A DNA stretch of 64,000 bases, from NCBI GenBank assembly GCA_963782445.1, contig CAWAJM010000001.1, positions 1,240,001 to 1,304,000 on the forward strand. Direction: 5' to 3'. Positions 45,490 through 53,980 of the stretch are shown here, piece by piece. How positions within the stretch are numbered: position 1 is the stretch's first letter; each line of letters begins with the position of its first letter. The translations under genes and the position numbers were made by a program. The notes beneath the pieces are model-generated. The model was not told the origin of the DNA. It did no database searches and was given only the letters and a program-made list of their open reading frames with translations. The stretch is from ZC4RG20 sp963782445 (lineage in GTDB: Bacteria; Pseudomonadota; Gammaproteobacteria; Steroidobacterales; Rariloculaceae).

Positions 45490-45805
45490 GCGCGCTGCGC
45501 CTCGGCGGCCCGGGTCGGGCGGCGCGCAGGCGGCATCGAATGCGGTGGTTCGTCCGTCTCCGGGTCCTCTCTCGTGAACGATTGTACATAGACGAGTACA
45601 CGCTCGCGGGGTTCCCCTCGAGGCGATCTCGCCGGCTCGCGGCCCCCAACGTCTCCCGATCACGGCCGCGATGAGTTAGCCTACCATCTCAAAATCCCAC
45701 CCCAAGCATCCCGGACGAGCGCATGATCGACATAGGGTGGCCGAAGAATCGGCACGGCGGCGCTGTAGCGAGTGCGGGCACCGAACTGGACCGGAGGGCC
45801 CTAAT
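45490..45805. other. Divergent intergenic region
   Basis: These 316 bases hold no supported gene. They separate the minus-strand DUF456 gene from the plus-strand methyltransferase operon and must contain both promoters. A TGTAC / GTACA inverted repeat with an eight-base spacer lies near 45584-45601, close to the DUF456 side. An upstream in-frame extension of the methyltransferase (from 45737) is not used because GGAGGG precedes the ATG at 45806. Confidence 0.45.
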
Positions 45806-46411
45806 ATGAGTGGAACGGACGCGGAGCAAGTGGCGGAAACCTACCGCGCCTCCCAGGCGGGTAGCTTCTTCCTGAACTGGCTGCAGGACCCGATCGGGGT
45901 CGGCGCGGTGGCGCCGAGCGGTAGATCGTTGGCCAAGCTCATGACAACGGGCCTCCGGGAGGGCACGCGAGTCGTCGAGCTCGGCGCGGGCACGGGCACC
46001 GTGACGCAGGCGATTCTCGACCGGGGCGTTGTGCCCGAGCATCTGTGCGTCGTGGAGCAGAATCCGCAATTCGCGGCGCTGCTCGAGCGGCGTTTCCCGC
46101 GCTGCGAAGTCGTCGTCGGCGACGCAGTGTCATTGACCGAGCACCTGAGCGGTGCGGCCGGCGCCTTCGATTTCGTCATCAGCGGCTTGCCGCTGCTGTT
46201 GTTCAGCCGCGATCAGAAGCGGCGGCTGCTCGAGGAGTCTTTCTCCGTGCTGAGCCCCGCCGGCCGCTTTCATCAGTTCACCTACGCCGTCCGTTGCTCG
46301 GTCGGCCGGGACGTGCTCGACGAGCTCGGGCTGCGCAAGTCGCTGATCGGTATTTCGCCGCTAAATCTGCCTCCGGCCTTCGTTTATCGGATGGAAAGGG
46401 ACGATGCCTAA
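45806..46411 (+). CDS. SAM-dependent methyltransferase, phospholipid N-methyltransferase-like
   Basis: This 201-residue class I methyltransferase has the SAM motif VVELGAGTGTVTQAIL (about 52-67) and the pre-motif FLNWLQDPIGVGAVAPSGRSLAKLM, which is characteristic of the PmtA/rRNA-adenine-dimethylase-like group that methylates phosphatidylethanolamine. The segment FDFVISGLPLLLF matches motif IV of that group. It could therefore modify membrane lipids at the inner face. It overlaps the next gene, a lipoprotein, by eight bases. Confidence 0.8.
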   Translation: MSGTDAEQVAETYRASQAGSFFLNWLQDPIGVGAVAPSGRSLAKLMTTGLREGTRVVELGAGTGTVTQAILDRGVVPEHLCVVEQNPQFAALLERRFPRCEVVVGDAVSLTEHLSGAAGAFDFVISGLPLLLFSRDQKRRLLEESFSVLSPAGRFHQFTYAVRCSVGRDVLDELGLRKSLIGISPLNLPPAFVYRMERDDA

Positions 46412-47804
46412 GCGACGCTTGCCGTGCGGCGGCCGCCTCGCAGCCGCCTTGCTTCCCTTGGCCCTCGCCGGTTGCGGCGGGCCGGGCAAGACGCCTGCCG
46501 ACACGACGGCCGGCGCGGATCGTACGGCGGCGTCGGCCGCTGCGCGGCCTGCGGTTGACGACCCCGGGGCGCGTCGGGCCGATGCGGCCGCGGGTGCCGG
46601 GCCGGCGCAAGCGGTTGCGGCACAGGCGCAGGCCGCGCAGCTCGCGGTTCCGGCCGCCGACGGCAGTGGGCAGCCGCGGCTGTCGGCCGGCCCCGGCGGG
46701 CAGCTCGTCATGAGCTGGCTGCAGCCGGACGGCGACGGCTACGCGCTCGAATACGCGCGGTTCGGGCACGGCGCCTGGGGGCCTGCCGCCACCGTCGCCC
46801 GCGGCGAGAACCTCTTCGTCAACTGGGCCGATCTGCCCTCGGTCCGTCCGATCACGGCGGACGTTTGGGTGGCGCACTGGCTCGCGCTCAAGCCCGACAG
46901 CTTCGAATCCTACGACATCGAGTATGCCGTCTCGGCGGACGGCGGCAAGACCTGGAGTGCGGGACGCAAGCTCAATGCGGACAACGTGTTGGCCGAGCAC
47001 GGCTTCGTGTCGTTGTTCCCCTGGAAAGGCGAAATCGGCGCCGTCTGGCTCGACGGCCGCCGTACCGCCCAGGAAGGCCAGGAAGCCGATTCGGCCCCGC
47101 CGGGCGATGCCGCGCCGCCCGCCGGGCAGCCGCTGCCCGCCGGGATGAGCTTGCGCTATGCGCGCCTGGCTTACGACGGCCGCGTAGACGCGCGCGGCGA
47201 GATCGACGCGCTCGTCTGCGACTGCTGCAAGACGGATGCCGCGCAGACCGAGGCCGGCCCGGTCATCATATACCGCGATCGGACGCCGGCCGAGATCCGC
47301 GATGTGGCCGTGCGGCGCGCGTCCGCGGACGGCTGGTCGACACCGGTCGTGCTCGGCCCGGATCACTGGAAGATCGAGGGCTGCCCGGTCAACGGTCCGG
47401 CGATCGCGGCGCGCGGCGGCACGGTCGTCGCGGCTTGGTTTACGGCCGCGAACGGTGAGCCGAAGGTCCGCGTCGCCCGCTCGGGGGACGGGGGCGCGAC
47501 TTTCGGCGCCCCGGTCGATGTCGACGCGGACGGTGCCTTCGGCCAAGTGGACGTGGTCCTACTCGAAGGCGGCGCCGCCGTCGTGAGCTGGTGGCGCCGG
47601 GCGGACGATGCGCAGCATATCGCGCTCGCCATCCGAAAGGTCGCGGCGGACGGCCGGCTCGGGCCCACGCTCCTCGTGGCGCGCAACGAGTCGGCCCGGC
47701 CGCTCGACGTGCCGCAAATGGCCGAGGCCGACGGCCGCCTGGTATTCGCGTGGACGGACGCCGCCGGCGCGACGGTCGAGAGCGCAGCCGTGCCGCTGCC
47801 GTAG
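46404..47804 (+). CDS. Sialidase-like beta-propeller lipoprotein with a CDCC motif
   Basis: The 466-residue product has a lipoprotein signal (LALAGC, Cys near residue 24), a low-complexity Ala/Pro-rich linker to about residue 90, then a six-bladed sialidase-type propeller with Asp-box-like turns (SADGGKTWSAGRK, SGDGGATFGAPV). A compact CDCCKTDAAQTE segment (about residue 272) holds three cysteines and could bind metal or haem-type ligand; later cysteines include EGCPVNGPA. It is probably anchored in the periplasm. It does not show the full catalytic set of a true sialidase. Encoded between a methyltransferase and a lipoprotein hydrolase. Confidence 0.78.
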   Translation: MPKRRLPCGGRLAAALLPLALAGCGGPGKTPADTTAGADRTAASAAARPAVDDPGARRADAAAGAGPAQAVAAQAQAAQLAVPAADGSGQPRLSAGPGGQLVMSWLQPDGDGYALEYARFGHGAWGPAATVARGENLFVNWADLPSVRPITADVWVAHWLALKPDSFESYDIEYAVSADGGKTWSAGRKLNADNVLAEHGFVSLFPWKGEIGAVWLDGRRTAQEGQEADSAPPGDAAPPAGQPLPAGMSLRYARLAYDGRVDARGEIDALVCDCCKTDAAQTEAGPVIIYRDRTPAEIRDVAVRRASADGWSTPVVLGPDHWKIEGCPVNGPAIAARGGTVVAAWFTAANGEPKVRVARSGDGGATFGAPVDVDADGAFGQVDVVLLEGGAAVVSWWRRADDAQHIALAIRKVAADGRLGPTLLVARNESARPLDVPQMAEADGRLVFAWTDAAGATVESAAVPLP

Positions 47805-47813
47805 CCCGAGGCG

Positions 47814-48887
47814 ATGGCTGGCCGCTGGCTACGTCTCGCGCGGGTGTTCGCGCTCGTCGGTGCGGCGGCCGTCGCCGGCTGCGTCCACTATGCGCCGCTC
47901 GATCCGGCCTACACGGGGCCGGCGCAACTGCCCTCGAAGATCGTCGCACAATACGCCTATGCACCTCCGCCGCTGAAGCCCCGGATCAGCGCGGTGAAGA
48001 AGCGCCGCGGCTATGCCGTGCGTGAGGTCCGCCTGCAACCGGTCGAGCGCCCGCGAAGCGACAACCGTCTCGCGAGTACGATCGACTTCGAGTACTTCGA
48101 TCCGGCCGGGAAGGGGCCGACGCCCGTCGTCCTGCTGCTGCCGATTTTGAACGGTAACCTGCGCGTCACGCGCTATTTCGCGCATTATTTCGCGGAGCAG
48201 GGCTGGGCCGCGCTCGTCATGGGCCGCGACCGCGAACCCATCCCGCTCGAGCTGGAGCACGTCGAGCAGACGATGCGCAGGAATCTGCTCGACTACCGGC
48301 GCGTGCTCGACTGGATCGCCTCGAATCCAGCGTTCGACGCCAAGCGCATCGCCGTATTCGGCATTAGCTTTGGCGGTATCGACGCGGTGATCCTCTCGGC
48401 GCTTGATCCGCGCGTCGACGCCGTCGTCGCCGGTATGGCCGGCGGTACGCTGCCGTATCTATTCGTCAACACGAGTTATCGCAGCGTCGCGAGGCAGGTT
48501 GCGCGCGAGGAGCGCCGGGAGGGATTGAGCCGCGCGCAGCTCGCGAGGAGCCTCGCCGCGCAGCTGCAGACCGATCCCATGCGCTTCGCGCCTTATCTCG
48601 ATGCGCACAAGCTCTTCATGATCATGACGCACACCGATTGGATCGTTCCCTTCGAGGCACAACAGGCGCTGCGACGGCGGCTCGGCCGTCCCGAGGCCGT
48701 CGTGCTGCCGACGGGGCATCGGCCGTCGGTCGTCTACTTCCCGCTGATCCGTAGGGATGCTTACGAGTTTTTCGCAAGGCGTTTCGAGACGCAGGCGTCC
48801 GACGGCGCCGCCGGACGCGCGCCGCCGCGTAAGCCGGCAGGCGCGCCTGCGGCCTCGGCGTATGAGGACGCCGCCGCGGCGCGCTGA
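47814..48887 (+). CDS. Alpha/beta hydrolase lipoprotein
   Basis: This 357-residue protein carries a lipobox (AAAVAGC, Cys near residue 23) and an alpha/beta hydrolase domain (about 85-330). The nucleophile is Ser185 in FGISFGGID; the acid and base are probably Asp in THTDWIVPF and His in LPTGHRPSV. The N-terminal 60 residues after the lipid anchor are basic. The preceding gene ends nine bases upstream. A dienelactone-hydrolase/esterase-like role on an envelope substrate is possible; the substrate is unknown. The C-terminal 40 residues are Ala/Pro-rich. Confidence 0.8.
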   Translation: MAGRWLRLARVFALVGAAAVAGCVHYAPLDPAYTGPAQLPSKIVAQYAYAPPPLKPRISAVKKRRGYAVREVRLQPVERPRSDNRLASTIDFEYFDPAGKGPTPVVLLLPILNGNLRVTRYFAHYFAEQGWAALVMGRDREPIPLELEHVEQTMRRNLLDYRRVLDWIASNPAFDAKRIAVFGISFGGIDAVILSALDPRVDAVVAGMAGGTLPYLFVNTSYRSVARQVAREERREGLSRAQLARSLAAQLQTDPMRFAPYLDAHKLFMIMTHTDWIVPFEAQQALRRRLGRPEAVVLPTGHRPSVVYFPLIRRDAYEFFARRFETQASDGAAGRAPPRKPAGAPAASAYEDAAAAR

Positions 48888-48893
48888 GGCGGC

Positions 48894-50018
48894 TCAGCCG
48901 GCGGCCGTCGAGCTCAGCCGCTCCCGCACATAGTCGGCAATCGCGAGGCACGCCGTCAGGCCCGGCGACTCGATGCCGAACAGGTGGACGAGCCGCGCGC
49001 CGCCCGGTTCGCCGAGGGCCCGGATCGCGAAGTCGGCCGGCGGCTCTCCCGGGCCGGAAAGCTTGGGACGGATGCCGGCGTAACCGGGACGCAGCGCGCC
49101 GTCCCGGAGCCCCGGCCAGTACTTGCGCACGGATTCGTAGAAGGCGGCTGCACGCCCCGCGTCGAGCGTGTAGTCGATCGTATCGCACCACTCCACGTCG
49201 GGCCCGAAGCGCGTTCGACCCGCGAGGTCGAGCGTCGCGTGTACGCCGAGGCCGCCGTCCTCGGGCAAAGGATAGACGAGATGCCGGAACGGGCTCGGGC
49301 CGTCGTGCATGAAGTAGTTGCCCTTCGCGTAGCGCGTGACGGGAATTTCCGGACCCGGCGCGCCCTCTATGGCGAGGGCGACGCGGGTCGCGTGCAGGCC
49401 GGCAGCATTGACGACCGTCCCGGCCGTGAGCGCCGTGGTCTCGCCATCGTGTGCCGTGACCGTAAGCGAGATGCCCTCGGGCCCGAAGCGGCCGGCGCGA
49501 AGTTCCGAGCGCAGGGCGACGATGCCGCCCGCCGCTTCGAGATCACCGCGCAGCGCGACCATGAGGCCGTGGCTGTCGACGATGCCGGTCGACGGCGAGT
49601 AGAGCGCCCCCGAGCCGACTACGGCGGGCTCGAGCGAGGCGAGCTCGTGACGGTCGATGCGCCGCAGGTCCGTCACGCCGTTCGTGTGCGCCGTTTCGAG
49701 CAGCCTGTCGAGCTTCTCGGCTTGGGCATCGGAAATCGCGACGATGACCTTGCCGCAGCGCCGATGGCCGATGTCTTTCGCTCGGCAATACGCGAACAAT
49801 TCCTCTCGACCTCGAACACATAAGTGCGCTTTGAGACTCCCGGGCGTATAGTAGATTCCCGCGTGAATGACTTCCGAGTTCCGCGACGACGTTTCTGCCC
49901 CCGAAGCCTGATTCTTTTCCAGCACGATGACTTCGCGACCCTCCCGAGCGAGTGCGCGCCCGATGGCGAGCCCGACGACGCCGGCTCCGATCACGACCGT
50001 GTCGATGCTTTCGCTCAT
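48894..50018 (-). CDS. FAD-dependent oxidoreductase, L-2-hydroxyglutarate oxidase-like
   Basis: The 374-residue protein is a DAO-family flavoprotein closest in layout to LhgO (L-2-hydroxyglutarate dehydrogenase/oxidase). It has the FAD-binding VVIGAGVVGLAIGRALA (residues 8-24), EVIVLEKN, SSRNSEVIHAGIYYTPGS (a signature of the LhgO group) and the C-terminal HLFGIESPGLTACLAIADYV. It would oxidise a 2-hydroxyacid to the 2-oxoacid and pass electrons to the chain. Its start is 175 bases from the divergent nitroreductase gene, and the operator-like palindrome lies in between. Confidence 0.85.
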   Translation of the reverse strand: MSESIDTVVIGAGVVGLAIGRALAREGREVIVLEKNQASGAETSSRNSEVIHAGIYYTPGSLKAHLCVRGREELFAYCRAKDIGHRRCGKVIVAISDAQAEKLDRLLETAHTNGVTDLRRIDRHELASLEPAVVGSGALYSPSTGIVDSHGLMVALRGDLEAAGGIVALRSELRAGRFGPEGISLTVTAHDGETTALTAGTVVNAAGLHATRVALAIEGAPGPEIPVTRYAKGNYFMHDGPSPFRHLVYPLPEDGGLGVHATLDLAGRTRFGPDVEWCDTIDYTLDAGRAAAFYESVRKYWPGLRDGALRPGYAGIRPKLSGPGEPPADFAIRALGEPGGARLVHLFGIESPGLTACLAIADYVRERLSSTAAG

Positions 50019-50110
50019 GGCCTCAGCTCCCGACGTGAGTTGCAGCTTCGGGGCTGCGAGAGTCCGCCTCGAGGCGCCGCGAGACGCCCCTTACATTTCT
50101 TGAAAAAAGA

Positions 50111-50127
50111 AACAAAATCATTTTGTT
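50111..50127. promoter_or_regulatory. 17-base palindrome, candidate operator for the nearby TetR regulator
   Basis: AACAAAATCATTTTGTT is a perfect 7-base inverted repeat with a three-base spacer, in a sharply AT-rich patch between two divergent genes. It overlaps the -10 side of a possible promoter for the plus-strand nitroreductase (TTGAAA at 50100-50105, 17-base spacer, TTGTTA at 50123-50128). A second inverted repeat TTTCTT/AAGAAA lies just to its left. A TetR-family gene starts 700 bases downstream, so autoregulation or local control is plausible. Confidence 0.5.
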
Positions 50128-50193
50128 AAAGTCGCACCAGGCAGGGTCGGCGCAGTCTCTGTGCCGACGGCTTCGGATGCAGGAGGTCTATCG

Positions 50194-50778
50194 ATGCCGC
50201 TGAGCGCCCAGGCGCCCGAGACGGAGATGCGCGAAGGGCTTGCCGCCGTGATTCGCGGCAGACGCTCGATCAATCTTTTCGAGCCGGAGCCCGCCGGCAC
50301 GTCCGAACTTCTGGAAGCCATAGAACTCGCCCGCTGGGCACCCAACCATCGCCTGACCGAACCCTGGCGATTCTACTTGATAGGGCAGGCGACGGCTGCC
50401 GAGCTCGTCGCGTTTGCGGCCGAGCACGATACGGCCGTGAAGGGCGAACGCGCGGGCGCGGCGCGGCGTGCACGCCTACAGGCGATTCCGGGGTTCTTCG
50501 TGGTCACATGTAGGAAAAGTGATGACGAGCTCATGCAGAGAGAGGATTACGCCGCGTGCTGCTGCGCGGTGCAGAACCTCATGCTCTTTCTGTGGCAGCG
50601 AGGCATCGGAGTCAAGTGGACGACGGGGGGTATGACCCGGCAGGAACGTTTCTACGAGATTCTCGGCATCGATTCGAATGCAGAGCTCGTGGTCGGTTTC
50701 TTCTGGTACGGGCGCCCTAAGGTCGTGCCGACACAGAAGCGGCGCGACGTTGCGGAGATCGTCGTGGAGCGTCCCTAA
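50194..50778 (+). CDS. Nitroreductase-family protein
   Basis: This 194-residue FMN-binding nitroreductase-fold protein is expected to reduce nitro, quinone or related substrates with NAD(P)H. The family features are IRGRRSINLFEPEP at the start, ELARWAPNHRLTEPWRF and the later EDYAACCCAVQNLMLFLWQRGIGVKW. It is of the short YdjA-like kind. The ATG at 50194 follows a perfect AGGAGGTC site; the earlier GTG at 50161 is unlikely. Three consecutive cysteines (CCC) sit where most homologues have Ala/Gly-rich helix. Confidence 0.85.
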   Translation: MPLSAQAPETEMREGLAAVIRGRRSINLFEPEPAGTSELLEAIELARWAPNHRLTEPWRFYLIGQATAAELVAFAAEHDTAVKGERAGAARRARLQAIPGFFVVTCRKSDDELMQREDYAACCCAVQNLMLFLWQRGIGVKWTTGGMTRQERFYEILGIDSNAELVVGFFWYGRPKVVPTQKRRDVAEIVVERP

Positions 50779-50830
50779 GCACGCGTCTTGCGGCCGCACC
50801 CTGGCGGCCACGGCCAAGTATTGAAGCAGA

Positions 50831-51496
50831 GTGACAGTAGTGAACGAGATCAACAGTCAGATCGCCGTCCCCAATTCTTCACGCGGACGAGAGCGGCTGG
50901 CACGCATCCTCGAGGCGGCCACCGAACTGTTTCTTAGGGACGGCTACGGGGCCACCTCGATCGATTCGATTCTCGAACGGTCCGGCGGTTCGAAGGCGAC
51001 GCTCTACAGCTACTTTCCTGCCAAGGACGACTTGTTCCGCGCCGTCGTGGACGAAGTCGTCTCCAACGACGCGCAGCCGCAGCTCGACGTGAGCCGCGAC
51101 ATCCGCACGACGCTCGTCGAATTTGCCGTGGAACGGCTCGAATCCGTATTCTCCGAGCGGCATCGGGCGCTCATGCGCCTCGTCATTGCCGAGCGCGAGC
51201 GCTTTCCGGATCTCGCCCAGATGTACTACGAACGCGGGCCGCGGCTGGCGAGACGCCTGTTGTTCGATTATTTCAGCACTTTGAAGAGGCAGAATCTGCT
51301 CGAGGTCGATACGGCCGAGGAAGCCGCCGAGTTCTTCATCGGCATGGTGCTGCACCAGTGGTACATCGAGATTCTGCTGCTCGGCGCCGACGTGCCGACC
51401 GGGGACGCGATCCAGCGCCGCGCCGAGCGTTGCGTCGACAGCTTCCTGTTCGCTTTCGAGCGGCGCCGCGCGCTGGCGCCGTCCGCCGGCCTGTGA
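50831..51496 (+). CDS. TetR/AcrR family transcriptional regulator
   Basis: The 221-residue protein has an N-terminal TetR DNA-binding domain (about residues 18-65): RERLARILEAATELFLRDGYGATSIDSILERSGGSKATLYSYFPAKDDLF, described here only by its key parts LFLRDGYGATS and SGGSKATLYSYF. The ligand domain (70-215) resembles the AcrR C-terminal type (RALMRLVIAERERFPDLAQMYYERG). It starts 52 bases after the nitroreductase gene and the two are probably one operon controlled from the palindrome at 50111. Confidence 0.9.
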   Translation: MTVVNEINSQIAVPNSSRGRERLARILEAATELFLRDGYGATSIDSILERSGGSKATLYSYFPAKDDLFRAVVDEVVSNDAQPQLDVSRDIRTTLVEFAVERLESVFSERHRALMRLVIAERERFPDLAQMYYERGPRLARRLLFDYFSTLKRQNLLEVDTAEEAAEFFIGMVLHQWYIEILLLGADVPTGDAIQRRAERCVDSFLFAFERRRALAPSAGL

Positions 51497-51518
51497 AACG
51501 GGCGCGGGTGCCCGGGGC

Positions 51519-52133
51519 TCAAAGACGATCGCCGGGTTCCGGTGCGCCCTCGAGCCAGGCCTTGCCCTCGGAATACAGCTTCTCCACCTCGGGGCCGCGC
51601 AGCCCCGGCAACCCGAGCTTGACCTCGAAGCCCGCCTTCGTCTGCAGATAGGCGAGGTGCCGGTATCCGGCCGGGAAGCGGTCGAGCAGGTCGCGGTCGA
51701 GCTCGAGGCGTGCGGCCGGGTCGACGGGGTCGAGCCGGTCCTTTTCGTAGATGGGCTGCCGCCGCACGATGCCCCAACGGCCGTTGCGCTTCTCGAGGAA
51801 ATCGTAGAAGCGCCCCGTGCACAGCGCGTCGACCTGCACGCCGTCGACGCTCGCCCGCTGGCCAATTGTCATCTTCGTCTGCGAGACGGCGCGGTGGCCG
51901 GCAACGTCCGCCGTCATGGCGCCGAGAAAGTGCACGATCTCGACGCCGCGCTCGAAGCCCGCGCGCCGCGCAGCCACGAAATCCTGCGCCGGCCCCTGAA
52001 ACCAGGTTGCGGTCATCCAGCCGTCCGTGTGCCACACGGTCGCGAAGCGCTCCCAGTCGCCGGAGTCGCTCCATATGACCCAGTTATTGAGCAGCTCGAA
52101 GATGGCCGCCTTGTCCGTGCTCGTATCCGCCAT
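51519..52133 (-). CDS. SnoaL/NTF2-like protein
   Basis: The 204-residue protein has an NTF2-like (SnoaL-type) cone fold over residues 5-140: IFELLNNWVIWSDSGDWERFATVWHTDGWM at the start and GRFYDFLEKRNGRWGIVRRQPIY at the end. A C-terminal extension of about 60 residues follows. Members include dehydratases, isomerases and binding proteins for hydrophobic ligands, often in steroid or aromatic pathways. A Gly-rich hypothetical gene sits just upstream on the same strand (15 bases). Confidence 0.82.
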   Translation of the reverse strand: MADTSTDKAAIFELLNNWVIWSDSGDWERFATVWHTDGWMTATWFQGPAQDFVAARRAGFERGVEIVHFLGAMTADVAGHRAVSQTKMTIGQRASVDGVQVDALCTGRFYDFLEKRNGRWGIVRRQPIYEKDRLDPVDPAARLELDRDLLDRFPAGYRHLAYLQTKAGFEVKLGLPGLRGPEVEKLYSEGKAWLEGAPEPGDRL

Positions 52134-52148
52134 GGTCGGGCTCGCCCG

Positions 52149-52571
52149 TCAAGGTATCTGGATGCCGCCGCCCCGCGGGCCGCCGAGCCCGCCGCCAGGT
52201 CCTCCGAAGCCGCCCGAGCCCTGGCCGCCGCCGCTGCCCGGCACGATCAGCGAAGAGGCCGCTTCGCGGCGCAGCTCATCGAGCCGCTTGAGCGCGTCTC
52301 CCAGGGCCTCCTGGGCGGCGTCGCCGAATTTGGCGATGGCATCCGCGAGCGAGTCGGCCTCGAGCTCGAAGCTCAACGGCAAAGCGCCCGCGGGCGTCAG
52401 AACCTGCGTTTGGCCGACATATAGCACGGGCCGCGCCGTATCCCGATCGCCCTCGGCCGTGATCGGCGTGAGCCGCTGCACGGTGCCGACGCGGCGATCG
52501 GTGAACGTCTCTTCCTGGTAGAGATTGGCGCCGTCCATCGTGATGTCGGCGTCAGCCGGCTGCTTTGCCAT
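52149..52571 (-). CDS. Hypothetical protein with glycine-rich tail
   Basis: This 140-residue protein has a conserved-looking N-terminal two-thirds: DITMDGANLYQEETFTDRRVGTVQRL, VLYVGQTQVLTPAGALPLSFE and a helix LADAIAKFGDAAQEALGDALKRLDEL. A tail of about 30 residues follows, made mostly of Gly/Pro (GSGGGQGSGGFGGPGGG). The ATG at 52571 is preferred to a longer start. No signal peptide. It is 15 bases upstream of the NTF2-like gene and likely co-transcribed. I do not recognise the family. Confidence 0.65.
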   Translation of the reverse strand: MAKQPADADITMDGANLYQEETFTDRRVGTVQRLTPITAEGDRDTARPVLYVGQTQVLTPAGALPLSFELEADSLADAIAKFGDAAQEALGDALKRLDELRREAASSLIVPGSGGGQGSGGFGGPGGGLGGPRGGGIQIP

Positions 52572-52691
52572 GGTCTTTCCTTGGATTCGCTCGAATAAAA
52601 ACCGATAGGCTATCACTTCGCGGCACGCAGCGGGCCGCTCCGGGGCGGCCGCGGGCCGCTAGGGCGGCGGGCTCTCGCCCCGGGTCCCCCG

Positions 52692-53865
52692 TCAGCCGAC
52701 GCGCCGCAGCACGTGGCTCACGACGGTGGCCCCCGTGCCGCCGATGTTCTGCACGAGCGCCGTAGTCGCGCCCCGCACCTGATTCTCGCCGGCGCTGCCC
52801 GTGAGCTGGAGACAGGCTTCCACGACCTGATAGACCCCCGTCGCGCCGACGGGATGGCCGCGTGCCTTGAGGCCGCCCAGCGTGGACAAGGGCAGATCGC
52901 CGCGCAGCGCAATGCGGCCTTCGGCGCCGAGACCCGTGGCCGTGCCTTCGGCGGCAAAGCCGGCGGACTCCAGGCTCAGGACGGCCATGATCGAATAGGC
53001 GTCGTGCAGCTCGAAGAGACTGATGTCGCCGTGGGTGAGACCGGCCTGCGCAAGGGCCTTGCGCGTCGAGACGGCGACGGCGTCGAGATGCAGCACGTTT
53101 TCGCGGCGTTGCAGTGCGAGCGGCGCCGTGGCCGCCGCCGAGCCGGCGATCTCGACCTGCGGGGAGCCGGGCTGCCCGAGCGTGCGCGCCGCCGCGCTCG
53201 ACGCCAGCACTAGCGCCGCGGCGCCGTTGCAGACCGGCGAGGCGTCGAACACGCGGATCGGGTCGATGACGATGCGCGAGGCCATGTAGCCTTCGAGATC
53301 CACGTCCTTGTGAAACAGCGCGTTCGGGTTCGTGAGCGCGTTCTTGTGGGCGTTGATCGAAAACGGGGCGAAGTCTTCCGGGCCGACGCCGTAGCGATCC
53401 ATGTAGCGCCGCATGAGCTGCGCGTTCAGCGACATGAACGACTCGCCGCGCGCCCCTTCGAGCTCCCAGTCCGAGGCGGTCGCGAGCGCGCGCGTCACCG
53501 TGTCGCGGTCCACGTGGGTCATGCGCTCGATGCCGCAGACGACGACGACGTCGTTGATGCCGCCGGCGATCGTCTGATAGGCCATGCGCATGGCGGCCCC
53601 GCCCGAGGCGCAGGCCGCCTCGATCGTCACGGCGTCGACGCCGTTCAGCTTGGCGTAATCGGCGATGAGGCCGCCGAGCTGGAGCTGGCCCGACAGGACG
53701 CCGGAACGTCATGTTGCTGACGTAGAGCGCGTCGACGCGCGCCCGCTCGACGCCGGCACTGTCGAGCGCTGCCTCGACGACGGAGGCGGCGAGATACCGG
53801 CCGCGAACAGAGGTATCGCGCGTAATCGGCGCCTGGCTTGCGCCGACTATGTGGACCGCTCTCAT
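52692..53865 (-). pseudogene. Thiolase (SCP-x-like acetyl-CoA acyltransferase), split by a one-base frameshift
   Basis: The N-terminal part (MRAVHIVGASQAPITRD...VDALYVSNMT, start at 53865 with AGGAAG site) and the C-terminal part are in different frames. The joint is at the AA at 53705-53706 (TT on the coding strand); removing one base restores VSNMT-SGVLSGQLQLGGLIADY, an exact thiolase consensus region, and gives a normal 390-residue protein. The nucleophile (EAACASGGAA) and the histidine (GLKARGHPVGATG) are present. The C-terminal NIGGTGATVVSHVL has no second cysteine, as in SCP-x-type thiolases. It is either a recent pseudogene or a sequencing error; an unusual programmed shift is less likely. 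Length and codon use otherwise look fully functional. Confidence 0.85.
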
Positions 53866-53980
53866 CGTGCTTCCTGCGTTGCCGCTCTTTAGGCCGACTC
53901 CGTACCAAGCCGCCATATTAACCAATCTGCCGCCGGCGTTGGATCTTGACGGACGCGTTGCGCGGCTCTCACATTCTGAT

